From NCBI GenBank assembly GCA_900752625.1, contig CAADWC010000229.1, positions 1 to 14,937 on the forward strand: 14,937 bases of DNA, read 5' to 3'. This document shows positions 1 to 6,249 of this stretch, one piece after another. The translations under genes and the position numbers were made by a program. This DNA is from Oscillospiraceae bacterium (GTDB taxonomy: Bacteria > Bacillota > Clostridia > Oscillospirales > Ruminococcaceae). The number at the start of each line of letters is the position of its first letter. The first letter of the stretch is position 1. The notes beneath the pieces are model-generated. The model was not told the DNA's origin. It did not search any database and saw only the letters and a list, made by a program, of their open reading frames with translations.

Positions 1-921
1 AATGTCAGCTGTCAGGTCTGGAATATCAAAATAGAGATGATCGAAAAATTCAGGTATAAATGCTGCATCCGCCGAGGTTTTTTCCTGAATATAACCTTCA
101 AACCCGTATTTATCGATTTCCCTGACCACCGACCTGTATTCAAATGTGGTGGTTTTTCTGCTTATCTCCTTATGCTGAAAAGCCTTATAAACGGGAGTAT
201 ACTGGTTCATAAGGCTTATCAGGATGTCATCTTTTTCAAAAATTTCCCCCAGTATTTTCATAATTTCCATTGAATCGTGTCTGCAGTTCGGAAGAACCAG
301 ATGACGAACAATCACTCCCTTTTTCAGCATACCGTTTTTATCAAATTGAGGCTTGCCGGCAATTTCACGCATTTTAATAATAGCTTTCAGGCATCTTTCG
401 AAATAGTCGTTTGCCTTTGAGTATTTTGCAGAAAGTTCTTGACCGTAGTATTTCAGATCGGGAAGAAAAATATCCGCATAGCCTCTGAGAAGCTCAAGAG
501 TTTCTGTTTTTTCATATCCGCCGCAATTATAAACTACAGGTATATTCAGCTTGTCTTTGCAAAGATCCAGCGCTGAAATTATCTGAGGAACGAAGTGAGT
601 GGGATTTACCAGATTTATATTTTCTGCTCCCTTGCTTTGAAGCATTAAAAAGATCATTGACAGCTGCTTAACAGAGATTTCAAAGCCTTTATTCCCGGCT
701 GATATCTCGTAATTCTGGCAGAAGCAGCATTTAAGCGTGCAGCCCGAAAAGAATACCGTTCCTGAGCCGTTTTTGCCGCTTATACAAGGTTCTTCCCACA
801 AATGAAGATCAGCCCTGGCAATCCTGATATCCGCTCCTTCTCCGCAGTAGCCTGTGCGCTCATATCTGTTTACTCCGCACTCTCTGGGGCAGAGGCGGCA
901 GTTTTCAAGCAGTCTGTTCAT
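1..921 (-). CDS. PflX-type radical SAM protein (PflA homologue), 3' end cut by the window edge
   Basis: The reverse strand is open from the ATG at 921 to the left edge (307 codons, no stop). The N-terminus has a cysteine cluster, CRLCPREC at residues 8-15 and YCGEG at 25-29. This precedes the radical SAM 4Fe-4S signature CTLKCCFC at 61-68, followed by QNYEIS. That order is typical of the COG1313/PflX group of pyruvate formate-lyase-activase-like proteins. Members are usually about 300 residues, so only a few residues are probably missing. The family reductively cleaves S-adenosylmethionine to make a 5'-deoxyadenosyl radical; the substrate of this subgroup is unknown to me. The ATG directly follows the stop codon of the upstream zinc-ribbon gene (TAA at 922-924), and GGAGAG inside that gene's last codons serves as ribosome binding site, so the two are probably translationally coupled. 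No glycyl-radical enzyme is visible in the window. The family call is firm, the function open. Confidence 0.88.
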   Translation of the reverse strand, partial: MNRLLENCRLCPRECGVNRYERTGYCGEGADIRIARADLHLWEEPCISGKNGSGTVFFSGCTLKCCFCQNYEISAGNKGFEISVKQLSMIFLMLQSKGAENINLVNPTHFVPQIISALDLCKDKLNIPVVYNCGGYEKTETLELLRGYADIFLPDLKYYGQELSAKYSKANDYFERCLKAIIKMREIAGKPQFDKNGMLKKGVIVRHLVLPNCRHDSMEIMKILGEIFEKDDILISLMNQYTPVYKAFQHKEISRKTTTFEYRSVVREIDKYGFEGYIQEKTSADAAFIPEFFDHLYFDIPDLTADI

Positions 922-2019
922 TTAGCTCTCCGAATTTTCATCGCTGTCATAGCCGTCAGTAAAATAGTAGCTGTCGATTGTCAGCTGAATCTGTTGCTCC
1001 TCGCCGGAGTCGTTGTTTGTGCTTAACACAATGTCGTAAGTCCAGGCGTCGTCAGGCGCAAGAAAGGTTACGCTCTGATATTCGTCCTCATACTCAATAA
1101 AAGCGGAAGTGGAAAGCTCCTCCCCGAGAATCGAGGTGCAGATAACATATCCGCCGTCGATATATCTTGAAGCATCTGCAAAATCCGGCGTAAGCTCAAT
1201 ATTCGCCGACACCAGATTCCACTCGCCGTCAGCAAGCAGAGCATCATAAAAATCCACATACTGATTTACATTTTCAGTGTCATATTCCGACAGGGAATTA
1301 TAATGTCCTATAACCGCAAGTCCGGAAGCGGTTATCTCAAAGCCGTAATCCGGGTCGGTGTAGGAATGTTCAAAAAACTCCGACATATCAGGCATACTGA
1401 TATCGGGGAAAGAATAATCATAGTCAAAGTCATAATCGTAGTCGTAATTGTAAGCGTCGTCATTGCTTTCTCTGGTATCGGCAATCGCTGAAAAAATAAT
1501 TACAGCGAAAAAGATAAAAAAGACAACAGATATAAGACAACCTGTTCTGGACGATTTGTTCTTTTTGAAATCAACCCTGGTATAATTTCTGCTTGATCCG
1601 TAGGGATTGAATGTAGTTGTCCATCTGACGGTTGATTTGCCGTTATTATAACTGTTTCTGAAATTATTGTTTGCACCCTGTGCAGTATAATTGTTTTTCA
1701 GCGCGTCAAGCTTTTGCTGCCGTGATGACGAACTATAAGAGCTTTTGTTATAGGTGCTGGAGGGAATGGGATTTTCAGCTTCATCCTCCCGCTGTTCTTC
1801 AATAAAAGACCCTCCCTTATTTTCAAACTCTTCAAATATGTCGTTATCAGAATTGTTTATCTCAGATTTCTTCTCATCATATCCGTATCTGTGACTGTGG
1901 AGATCGTCGGTATACCTGTTGCAGGAAATATTATCGTCTCTTGCTGTAAAGCATTCCGGACAGATGACCTCGTCTTTATCTTTAAATTTGTAGCCGCAGA
2001 TTGCACATTTCTTTTTCAA
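922..2019 (-). CDS. Zinc-ribbon (RING-like) single-pass membrane protein of unknown function
   Basis: About 365 residues from a TTG start at 2019. The N-terminal CAICG (Cys5, Cys8) and CPEC (Cys20, Cys23) form a four-cysteine zinc site resembling the prokaryotic RING-finger/zinc-ribbon domains. A polar, Ser/Asn-rich linker of about 130 residues follows, then one hydrophobic helix (about 161-180), then a Tyr-Asp tract (YNYDYDYDFDYDYS, about 190-203) and a C-terminal beta-rich domain of about 150 residues. The short basic stretch before the helix suggests the zinc ribbon is cytoplasmic and the C-terminal domain outside. An upstream in-frame GTG at 2028 also opens the frame, but it is part of the GAGGTG ribosome binding site (2026-2031), which sits six bases before the TTG, so TTG is preferred. 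It lies 54 bp downstream of ispE and abuts the radical SAM gene. I do not recognise a function; a sensor or scaffold is only a guess. Confidence 0.8.
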   Translation of the reverse strand: MKKKCAICGYKFKDKDEVICPECFTARDDNISCNRYTDDLHSHRYGYDEKKSEINNSDNDIFEEFENKGGSFIEEQREDEAENPIPSSTYNKSSYSSSSRQQKLDALKNNYTAQGANNNFRNSYNNGKSTVRWTTTFNPYGSSRNYTRVDFKKNKSSRTGCLISVVFFIFFAVIIFSAIADTRESNDDAYNYDYDYDFDYDYSFPDISMPDMSEFFEHSYTDPDYGFEITASGLAVIGHYNSLSEYDTENVNQYVDFYDALLADGEWNLVSANIELTPDFADASRYIDGGYVICTSILGEELSTSAFIEYEDEYQSVTFLAPDDAWTYDIVLSTNNDSGEEQQIQLTIDSYYFTDGYDSDENSES

Positions 2020-2025
2020 GCCGTT

Positions 2026-2031
2026 CACCTC
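2026..2031 (-). promoter_or_regulatory. Ribosome binding site deciding the zinc-ribbon protein start
   Basis: GAGGTG on the minus strand lies six bases upstream of the TTG at 2017-2019. The only alternative start in frame, the GTG at 2026-2028, is inside this motif and has no usable Shine-Dalgarno of its own, which argues for initiation at TTG. Confidence 0.6.
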
Positions 2032-2073
2032 GTATAAATTTTCAATAAAAAGCGTCTCTCCGTAATTCAGATG

Positions 2074-2958
2074 TTAATTTTTAATTATTTCCCAGCCTTT
2101 ATTTACCGGAGTAAGCACTTTAGCAAAGCTGTAGCATGACATTTTATCAATACACCTTTCAGCTTCTGAACGGTTTGAGAATATCCCGAAAACCGCAGAG
2201 CCGCTGCCGGTCATCATAGAATTAACAGCGCCATGTTCCAGCAGTCGCTTCCTGGCTTTTGTTATTTCATCAATGTCTGCGGCAGCTTCCAAAGCGTTGA
2301 ACATTCCCTTGGCGATTCCGTTCAAGTCAGAAGTTTTCAGTGCCGCTTCAAATTCGGCGTAATTTTTTTTCGGCTTATCCGGCAAAGAATCATACATTTC
2401 ATAAGCCTTAGGAGTTGAAATTCCGGCTTCCGGTTTTACCGCTGCAAAATAAATTTCAGGCGGCGCGGGAAGTGCAGTAAGCTTTTCGCCTATGCCCTCG
2501 CAGAGAACAGTCCCTCCCGTCAAGGTAAAAGGAACGTCAGCGCCGAGCCGGACTCCGATACTGCAAAGCTCCGGCAGAGACAATCCTGTATTATATAATT
2601 CATTCATAGCGACAAGAGCAGCCGCACAATCAGAACTGCCGCCTGCCATGCCTGCCATTGAGGGAATATTTTTTTGTACCTCCACTGTTATTTTTCCGAC
2701 AGGTTTTACGCCTGTATGGATATAGAAAGCTTCTATAGCTTTCCATATAAGATTACGGCTGTCCAGTGGAAATCCGTCGGAGCTGCATTCAAGTTCGATA
2801 CCCGTTCCGCCGGTCAGATGAAATGCGAGAGTATCGTAAACCGATACGGACTGCATGACTGTTTTAAGCAAATGATATCCGTCGCACCGTCTTCCCGTAA
2901 TGTCGAGAAAAAGATTAAGCTTTCCGTACGCCTTTATTTTAAGTGCTTTGTTTTTCAT
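2074..2958 (-). CDS. ispE: 4-diphosphocytidyl-2-C-methyl-D-erythritol kinase (IspE)
   Basis: IspE phosphorylates the 2-hydroxyl of CDP-methylerythritol with ATP in the cytosolic MEP route to isopentenyl diphosphate. The 294-residue length matches the family. The N-terminus carries the IspE signature KAYGKLNLFLDI with the likely catalytic Lys13 and GRRCDGYH at 22-29. The GHMP-kinase ATP loop is PSMAGMAGGSSD at 99-110, and LGADVPF at 139-144 contains the probable catalytic Asp141. The C-terminal GHMP domain includes the MTGSGSAVFG glycine-rich loop. Its ATG overlaps the TGA of the upstream aminotransferase gene (ATGA), indicating coupled translation. It is a housekeeping gene inside an otherwise mixed operon with no other MEP gene nearby. 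Identification is secure. Confidence 0.96.
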   Translation of the reverse strand: MKNKALKIKAYGKLNLFLDITGRRCDGYHLLKTVMQSVSVYDTLAFHLTGGTGIELECSSDGFPLDSRNLIWKAIEAFYIHTGVKPVGKITVEVQKNIPSMAGMAGGSSDCAAALVAMNELYNTGLSLPELCSIGVRLGADVPFTLTGGTVLCEGIGEKLTALPAPPEIYFAAVKPEAGISTPKAYEMYDSLPDKPKKNYAEFEAALKTSDLNGIAKGMFNALEAAADIDEITKARKRLLEHGAVNSMMTGSGSAVFGIFSNRSEAERCIDKMSCYSFAKVLTPVNKGWEIIKN

Positions 2959-4136
2959 TTTTCTGCTTCCTTAAGATCCGTAAGAAATTCACCTATACGT
3001 TTGACGGCTTCCTTGAGATGATTGATGGAATATGCGTATGAAACTCTTATATAACCTTCTCCGCATTTGCCGAAAGCGTCACCGGGAACGACCGCTACTT
3101 TTTTCTCTTGTACAAGCCGTTCGCAGAATTCATTGCTTGTAAGCCCTGTTGATTTTATACAAGGGAAAACGTAAAAAGCTCCGAGAGGAGTAAAACAGTC
3201 AAGCCCCAGTTTGTTAAAGCTGTCCACCAGAAAGCGGCGGCGCATATTGTATTCATTGCGCATTTTTGCTACGTCTCCGAAGCATGACTGCAAAGCGGTG
3301 ACAGCGGCATACTGGCTTATTGAAGGAGAGGACATTATCTGATACTGGTGAAGCTTGTAAACGTGACGCATGATCTCCTCGGGTCCTGCCATAAAGCCTA
3401 GCCGCCAGCCGGTCATGGCAAAGGTTTTTGAAAATCCGTTGATAACGACCGTTCTCTCTCTCATGCCTTCAAGCTCGGCAATGGAGCAGTGCTTTCCCGA
3501 ATATGTAAGTTCGGCATAGATTTCGTCGGATGCAACAAATATATTGGTATCCCGAAGAACCTCGGCAATAGGCTCCAAATCTTCGCGTCGCATGATCGCG
3601 CCTGTGGGGTTATTTGGGAAAGGCATAATAAGCAGTTTTGTTTTATCGGTAATTTTTTCTCTGAGAGCCTGTGCCGTCAGGCGGAATTCATCCTCAGCCT
3701 TTGTTTCAATTATCACCGTTTTTCCGCCCATAAGAGAAACCAAAGGCGCATAGCATACAAAGCACGGTTCGACAATGAGGACCTCGTCGCCGGGATTTAC
3801 AATTGCGCGGATGGAAAGGTCTATAGCTTCCGATCCCCCTACCGTAACGATTATTTCAGAATCCGGATCGTAATCTGTATGGATAAGTCTTTTGAGATAG
3901 GAGGAAATTTCACGTCTGAGCTCAATTAAGCCGGCATTTGCGGTGTATGTGGTTTTACCTTTCTCAAGAGCGGAAATAGCGCTTTGTCTTACGCTCCATG
4001 GCGTTTTGAAATCAGGCTCGCCCACGCCGAGAGAAATTACGCCTTCCACCGACTGAGCTATGTCAAAAAACTTTCTTATTCCCGAAGGCTTCATTTTTAC
4101 AGCTTCTTTTGAAAGCAGTTTATCATAATCCATCAT
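2955..4136 (-). CDS. PLP-dependent class I/II aminotransferase
   Basis: A 393-residue fold-type I aminotransferase of the aspartate-aminotransferase-like (AspC/PatA) group. Visible family residues are the substrate-binding N-terminal SLGVGEPDF (35-43), YTANAGL (64-70), the NNPTG motif with the PLP-contacting Asn (175-179), SDEIY with the PLP-pyridine Asp204 (203-207), the Schiff-base Lys237 in NGFSKTFAMTGWR, and Arg364 in YIRVSYA, which normally binds the substrate alpha-carboxylate. It transfers an amino group between an amino acid and a 2-oxo acid. The actual substrate (aspartate, aromatic or alanine type) cannot be fixed by eye. The gene overlaps the upstream Lrp/AsnC gene and the downstream ispE by four bases each. 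Pairing with an Lrp-type regulator suggests amino-acid-responsive expression. Start: two adjacent ATGs; the first is taken because it forms the ATGA overlap. Confidence 0.93.
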   Translation of the reverse strand: MMDYDKLLSKEAVKMKPSGIRKFFDIAQSVEGVISLGVGEPDFKTPWSVRQSAISALEKGKTTYTANAGLIELRREISSYLKRLIHTDYDPDSEIIVTVGGSEAIDLSIRAIVNPGDEVLIVEPCFVCYAPLVSLMGGKTVIIETKAEDEFRLTAQALREKITDKTKLLIMPFPNNPTGAIMRREDLEPIAEVLRDTNIFVASDEIYAELTYSGKHCSIAELEGMRERTVVINGFSKTFAMTGWRLGFMAGPEEIMRHVYKLHQYQIMSSPSISQYAAVTALQSCFGDVAKMRNEYNMRRRFLVDSFNKLGLDCFTPLGAFYVFPCIKSTGLTSNEFCERLVQEKKVAVVPGDAFGKCGEGYIRVSYAYSINHLKEAVKRIGEFLTDLKEAEK

Positions 4137-4612
4137 GGAGAAATCATTCCTCTTTCATCGGTTTGGTCATTGTTTATAATAATGCCGTTTTCCTTATAAT
4201 TTTTCAGAACAAAGTGAGTCGTTGTAGACTGAACTGCGTCGATAGCCGCAAGTCTTTGGGAAACAAACTGTGAAATATCTCGTATGTTATTACCCGTTAC
4301 AGATACCAGAATATCATATCCGCCGGACATAAGCCTTACGGATTCGACCTGCTCGTAAGACGAAATTTCTTCAGCAATCTCGTCAAACCCGCTCTGAGAC
4401 TGAGGAGTTACCTTTAGTTCGATCAGAGCAAAAACCGCGCTGCTGTCAATAGCAGATTCGTCTATAATTGCCGAGTAGCCTTTTATAATACCGTTGCATT
4501 CCAGCCTTGATATTTCCTCGGCGATTTGCTCCTCCGTTTTATCAAGCATTACTGCCAGTTCGGAATTGGAAAGTCTTGCATTGGTTTTAAGCAGCTTAAT
4601 CAATGAATCCAT
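4133..4612 (-). CDS. Lrp/AsnC-family transcriptional regulator
   Basis: 159 residues from the ATG at 4612. The N-terminal winged helix-turn-helix (about 1-45, with LSNSELAVMLDKTEEQIAEEI as its core) is followed by GIIKGYSAIID and a C-terminal RAM/ligand-binding domain (about 58-140) with the typical MSGGYDILVSV segment at 95-105. The family forms octamers or hexadecamers that bind AT-rich DNA and respond to amino acids. The reading frame is open 20 codons further upstream, to 4672, but that extension would start inside the promoter -35 element and cross the Shine-Dalgarno GGGAGG (4620-4625), so 4612 is the real start. It is the first gene of the operon and overlaps the aminotransferase by ATGA. 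Autoregulation is likely from family behaviour and from AT-rich inverted repeats around its promoter. Confidence 0.92.
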   Translation of the reverse strand: MDSLIKLLKTNARLSNSELAVMLDKTEEQIAEEISRLECNGIIKGYSAIIDESAIDSSAVFALIELKVTPQSQSGFDEIAEEISSYEQVESVRLMSGGYDILVSVTGNNIRDISQFVSQRLAAIDAVQSTTTHFVLKNYKENGIIINNDQTDERGMISP

Positions 4613-4619
4613 AATTTTA

Positions 4620-4625
4620 CCTCCC
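4620..4625 (-). promoter_or_regulatory. Ribosome binding site of the Lrp/AsnC regulator
   Basis: GGGAGG on the minus strand, seven bases upstream of the ATG at 4610-4612. It excludes the two upstream in-frame ATGs as starts. Confidence 0.85.
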
Positions 4626-4643
4626 AGTAAGTTATTCATTTTT

Positions 4644-4672
4644 ATTATACCTTTTCTTATAGAAAAAGTCAA
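4644..4672 (-). promoter_or_regulatory. Sigma-A promoter of the regulator-aminotransferase-ispE operon
   Basis: On the minus strand, TTGACT (-35, 4667-4672) and TATAAT (-10, 4644-4649) are separated by exactly 17 bases. The start of transcription would fall near 4637, giving a leader of about 25 nt. The spacer contains the inverted repeat TTTTCT/AGAAAA. Confidence 0.88.
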
Positions 4673-4704
4673 TTAAAATTAATTGCAGATATGTATTTTT
4701 AATT
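4671..4704. promoter_or_regulatory. AT-rich inverted repeat, candidate operator
   Basis: AATTAAAA (4671-4678) and TTTTAATT (4697-4704) are perfect 8-base inverted arms with 18 bases between. One arm touches the -35 box of the regulator promoter. AT-rich, imperfect dyads are what Lrp/AsnC proteins bind, so this is a plausible autoregulatory site. It could also be chance in a very AT-rich intergenic stretch. Confidence 0.35.
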
Positions 4705-4744
4705 CAACGTCTTAACTGATTCTGTTCCGCACCTGAATTTGTTG

Positions 4745-4773
4745 TTGACATTAATAAAAAAATGAATTATACT
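4745..4773 (+). promoter_or_regulatory. Sigma-A promoter of the acyltransferase gene
   Basis: TTGACA (4745-4750), a 17-base AT-rich spacer, then TATACT (4768-4773). Transcription would begin near 4780, about 29 nt before the GTG at 4809. It is divergent from the regulator promoter, about 70 bp away. Confidence 0.85.
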
Positions 4774-4808
4774 TGATAACATAAAATAAAGTTTATTCAT
4801 AATATGAG

Positions 4809-5879
4809 GTGTTTGTCATAAATAGTAAAATTCAGAACCGGATTCAGTGGATAGATACTCTCAGAGGTATAATGATGTTCTTTGTGGTATGGGGACATTC
4901 GCTGTCGGATCAGTATTTGGATAAATATATATTCAGCTTTCATATGCCTGCGTTTTTTGTCATCTCCGGTATGACCTTTGCATTCAACAGAGAGACGAAT
5001 TTCTTCAGGTATGCATTGAAAAAAATTAAAGGACTTATCGTGCCTTATTTCTGCACAAATCTTCTAGTGGTTCCGCTGTGGTTTATAAACCGCCATATTT
5101 CTGCGGTCTCATATCAAACGTTTCCGGAACTTATAAAGGGAGTTTTAATATCAAACGTTGAAAGCGGATACAAAATGCCTTCAAATACCACGTGGTTTAT
5201 AACCTGTTTGTTTCTTACTGATATTTTGTTTTTTGTTATAAGCAGAATCTCTGTGAACGAGATCGTTTTGATAGGCGCTTCGGCTTTTGTTTACGGTCTG
5301 GCCTATACTGCCGGGGTCGTTACTGACAAGCAATGGGGCATATGGCACTGGCAGGTCGCTTTCAGCGCCTTTGTATTCTATCTAGGCGGATATATTTTTA
5401 TGAAAAATATTGAGGCAGTCAAAAGATTTTTCAGCAGACCATGGATAGTGTATTCGTTATCTGCCGTTCTGCTGGTCATAGGTGCGTGGGCGTCCTCGGA
5501 GAACAGCCGTATTTCTATGGTAAATAATAAATACGGCAAGCCTGTTATTTTTTTCTTCTCTGCCTTTTGCACTACGCTTGCATTTACACTGACGATTATG
5601 AAGCTTTCCGATTGCAGACTGTTTTCAAAAGCGTTCGGGCTGTTTAATTATGTCGGAAGAAACACTTTGATATACATTGCGTTTCACGTTCCCATAATCA
5701 GATTTGTAAAGCATTTTATTCCGGCGCTAAAAGGAACAAACGATGTTTATAGGTTTATTATGGCAGGTGGGGTTTATCTGATTATTCTTCCGTTGGCTTG
5801 GCTTACTGAAAAATTTCTTCCTTTTTGTGTGGGAAAAAAGAAAAAAATATTAGAAAAGGACTTGACAAAACAAAAATAA
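4809..5879 (+). CDS. Acyltransferase-3 family integral membrane protein
   Basis: 356 residues with about ten hydrophobic helices over nearly the whole length. The N-terminal WIDTLRGIMMFFVVWGHS (14-31) contains the family's conserved Arg and His30, and FSFHMPAFFVISG (42-54) is the second hallmark of the acyltransferase-3 family (COG3594-like, fucose 4-O-acetylase group). These proteins move acyl groups, usually acetyl, onto sugars of cell-surface polymers at the membrane. The acceptor here is unknown and no glycan cluster is adjacent. The C-terminus is strongly basic (KKKKILEKDLTKQK). The start is uncertain: the GTG at 4809 belongs to a GAGGTG Shine-Dalgarno-like motif (4806-4811), whose ideally spaced codon is an ATA at 4818. 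It is monocistronic from its own promoter, and the next promoter lies inside its last codons. Confidence 0.88.
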   Translation: MFVINSKIQNRIQWIDTLRGIMMFFVVWGHSLSDQYLDKYIFSFHMPAFFVISGMTFAFNRETNFFRYALKKIKGLIVPYFCTNLLVVPLWFINRHISAVSYQTFPELIKGVLISNVESGYKMPSNTTWFITCLFLTDILFFVISRISVNEIVLIGASAFVYGLAYTAGVVTDKQWGIWHWQVAFSAFVFYLGGYIFMKNIEAVKRFFSRPWIVYSLSAVLLVIGAWASSENSRISMVNNKYGKPVIFFFSAFCTTLAFTLTIMKLSDCRLFSKAFGLFNYVGRNTLIYIAFHVPIIRFVKHFIPALKGTNDVYRFIMAGGVYLIILPLAWLTEKFLPFCVGKKKKILEKDLTKQK

Positions 5880-5890
5880 AAGTTTATACT
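5862..5890 (+). promoter_or_regulatory. Sigma-A promoter of the ABC exporter operon
   Basis: TTGACA (5862-5867), a 17-base spacer, TATACT (5885-5890). The -35 box overlaps the final codons of the acyltransferase gene, and the start of transcription is expected near 5897. It is as close to consensus as the acyltransferase promoter, so a constitutive start with downstream control by termination is likely. Confidence 0.87.
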
Positions 5891-5939
5891 TCTTAATATG
5901 CGATTGCATGAAATTGAAATACAGAAAGGGGTGGGTAAA

Positions 5940-6026
5940 ATGACAATAAATAATAGAACTTGTGGTTTGGATATTATTTTTATTATGTCGGATGTTGTTT
6001 TACCCGCACTTTTAGTGGACTGCTGA
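5940..6026 (+). CDS. Leader peptide (28 aa), putative attenuator ORF
   Basis: A 28-codon ORF begins at ATG 5940 behind a purine-rich Shine-Dalgarno (AAAGGGGTGG) about 43 nt from the predicted transcript start, and ends at TGA 6024-6026. It starts MTINNRTCG and ends LPALLVDC; no run of a single amino acid suggests control by one charged tRNA. It lies between a strong promoter and an intrinsic terminator, upstream of an ABC exporter gene. That is the arrangement of ribosome-sensing leaders such as bmrB of B. subtilis. The frame is open 14 codons further up to an ATG at 5898, but no ribosome binding site precedes it. An 11-codon ORF in another frame (ATG 5908) ends overlapping this start as ATGA; it also lacks a ribosome binding site. 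The peptide is probably a regulatory device rather than a functional protein. Confidence 0.68.
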   Translation: MTINNRTCGLDIIFIMSDVVLPALLVDC

Positions 6027-6071
6027 CTTTTTGGTTTTGCGGACGTTTATCAATAAATATGCGGTAATTAT

Positions 6072-6103
6072 GACCTCTGATGTACATTATCAGAGGTCTT
6101 TTT
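6072..6103 (+). terminator. Rho-independent terminator of the leader (attenuator)
   Basis: A perfect 9-bp stem, GACCTCTGA (6072-6080) with TCAGAGGTC (6090-6098), a 9-nt loop and then TTTTT (6099-6103). It lies 45 nt after the leader ORF stop and about 145 nt before the first exporter gene, so it should end most transcripts from the 5862-5890 promoter unless prevented. Confidence 0.9.
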
Positions 6104-6249
6104 GCGTTTTGACCGGGTACTCAAAAAAAGTCTGAGCGGTTTTGGTGATGCACGCAGAATTCATTGAAGGAAAAATGCCGGACATACAAATATGACAGCC
6201 GCAATTTTGTATTTTTACTGACTGAATTCAGAAAGGAGTGTTTAGATAG
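6104..6249 (+). other. Untranslated stretch between attenuator and ABC exporter 1
   Basis: I see no second promoter of comparable quality. It holds a perfect 10-base palindrome CTGAATTCAG (6222-6231) just before the ribosome binding site AAAGGAG of exporter 1. It also holds a weak AT-rich hairpin, TACAAA (6185-6190) with TTTGTA (6206-6211), followed by TTTT. Neither is convincing as a terminator or operator. Confidence 0.4.

Larger units (their letters stand above)
5931..6103 (+). promoter_or_regulatory. Putative ribosome-mediated transcription attenuator
   Basis: Three mutually relevant pairings can be drawn. (1) GTGGGTAAAA (5931-5940), covering part of the leader Shine-Dalgarno, pairs with TTTTACCCGC (5998-6007, codons 20-23) over 10 bp with one G-U. 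(2) Leader segment 5984-5998 (codons 15-20) can pair with 6070-6084, which contains the 5' arm of the terminator, at 14 of 15 positions with one mismatch and several G-U pairs: an antiterminator candidate. (3) TTACCCGCA (6000-6008) pairs with TGCGGTAA (6060-6067) with one bulge. A ribosome held early in the leader would free 5984-5998 and block the terminator; normal translation would mask it and let the terminator form. The pairings were drawn by eye and no energies were computed. Confidence 0.55.

Noticed and set aside
4613..4672. Twenty extra N-terminal codons on the Lrp/AsnC regulator
   Set aside because: They would begin inside the -35 box of a perfect promoter and cross the Shine-Dalgarno of the downstream ATG, so they are not transcribed and translated as coding sequence.
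5940..6023. Leader peptide read as an amino-acid-starvation attenuator (trp/his type)
   Set aside because: The peptide has no run of one amino acid; scattered Leu, Ile, Val and Asp codons do not point to one biosynthetic pathway, and the downstream genes are exporters.
6185..6215. Second terminator before exporter 1 (TACAAA/TTTGTA then TTTT)
   Set aside because: The stem is only six A/T-rich pairs with a long loop; it would be too unstable to act as an intrinsic terminator.
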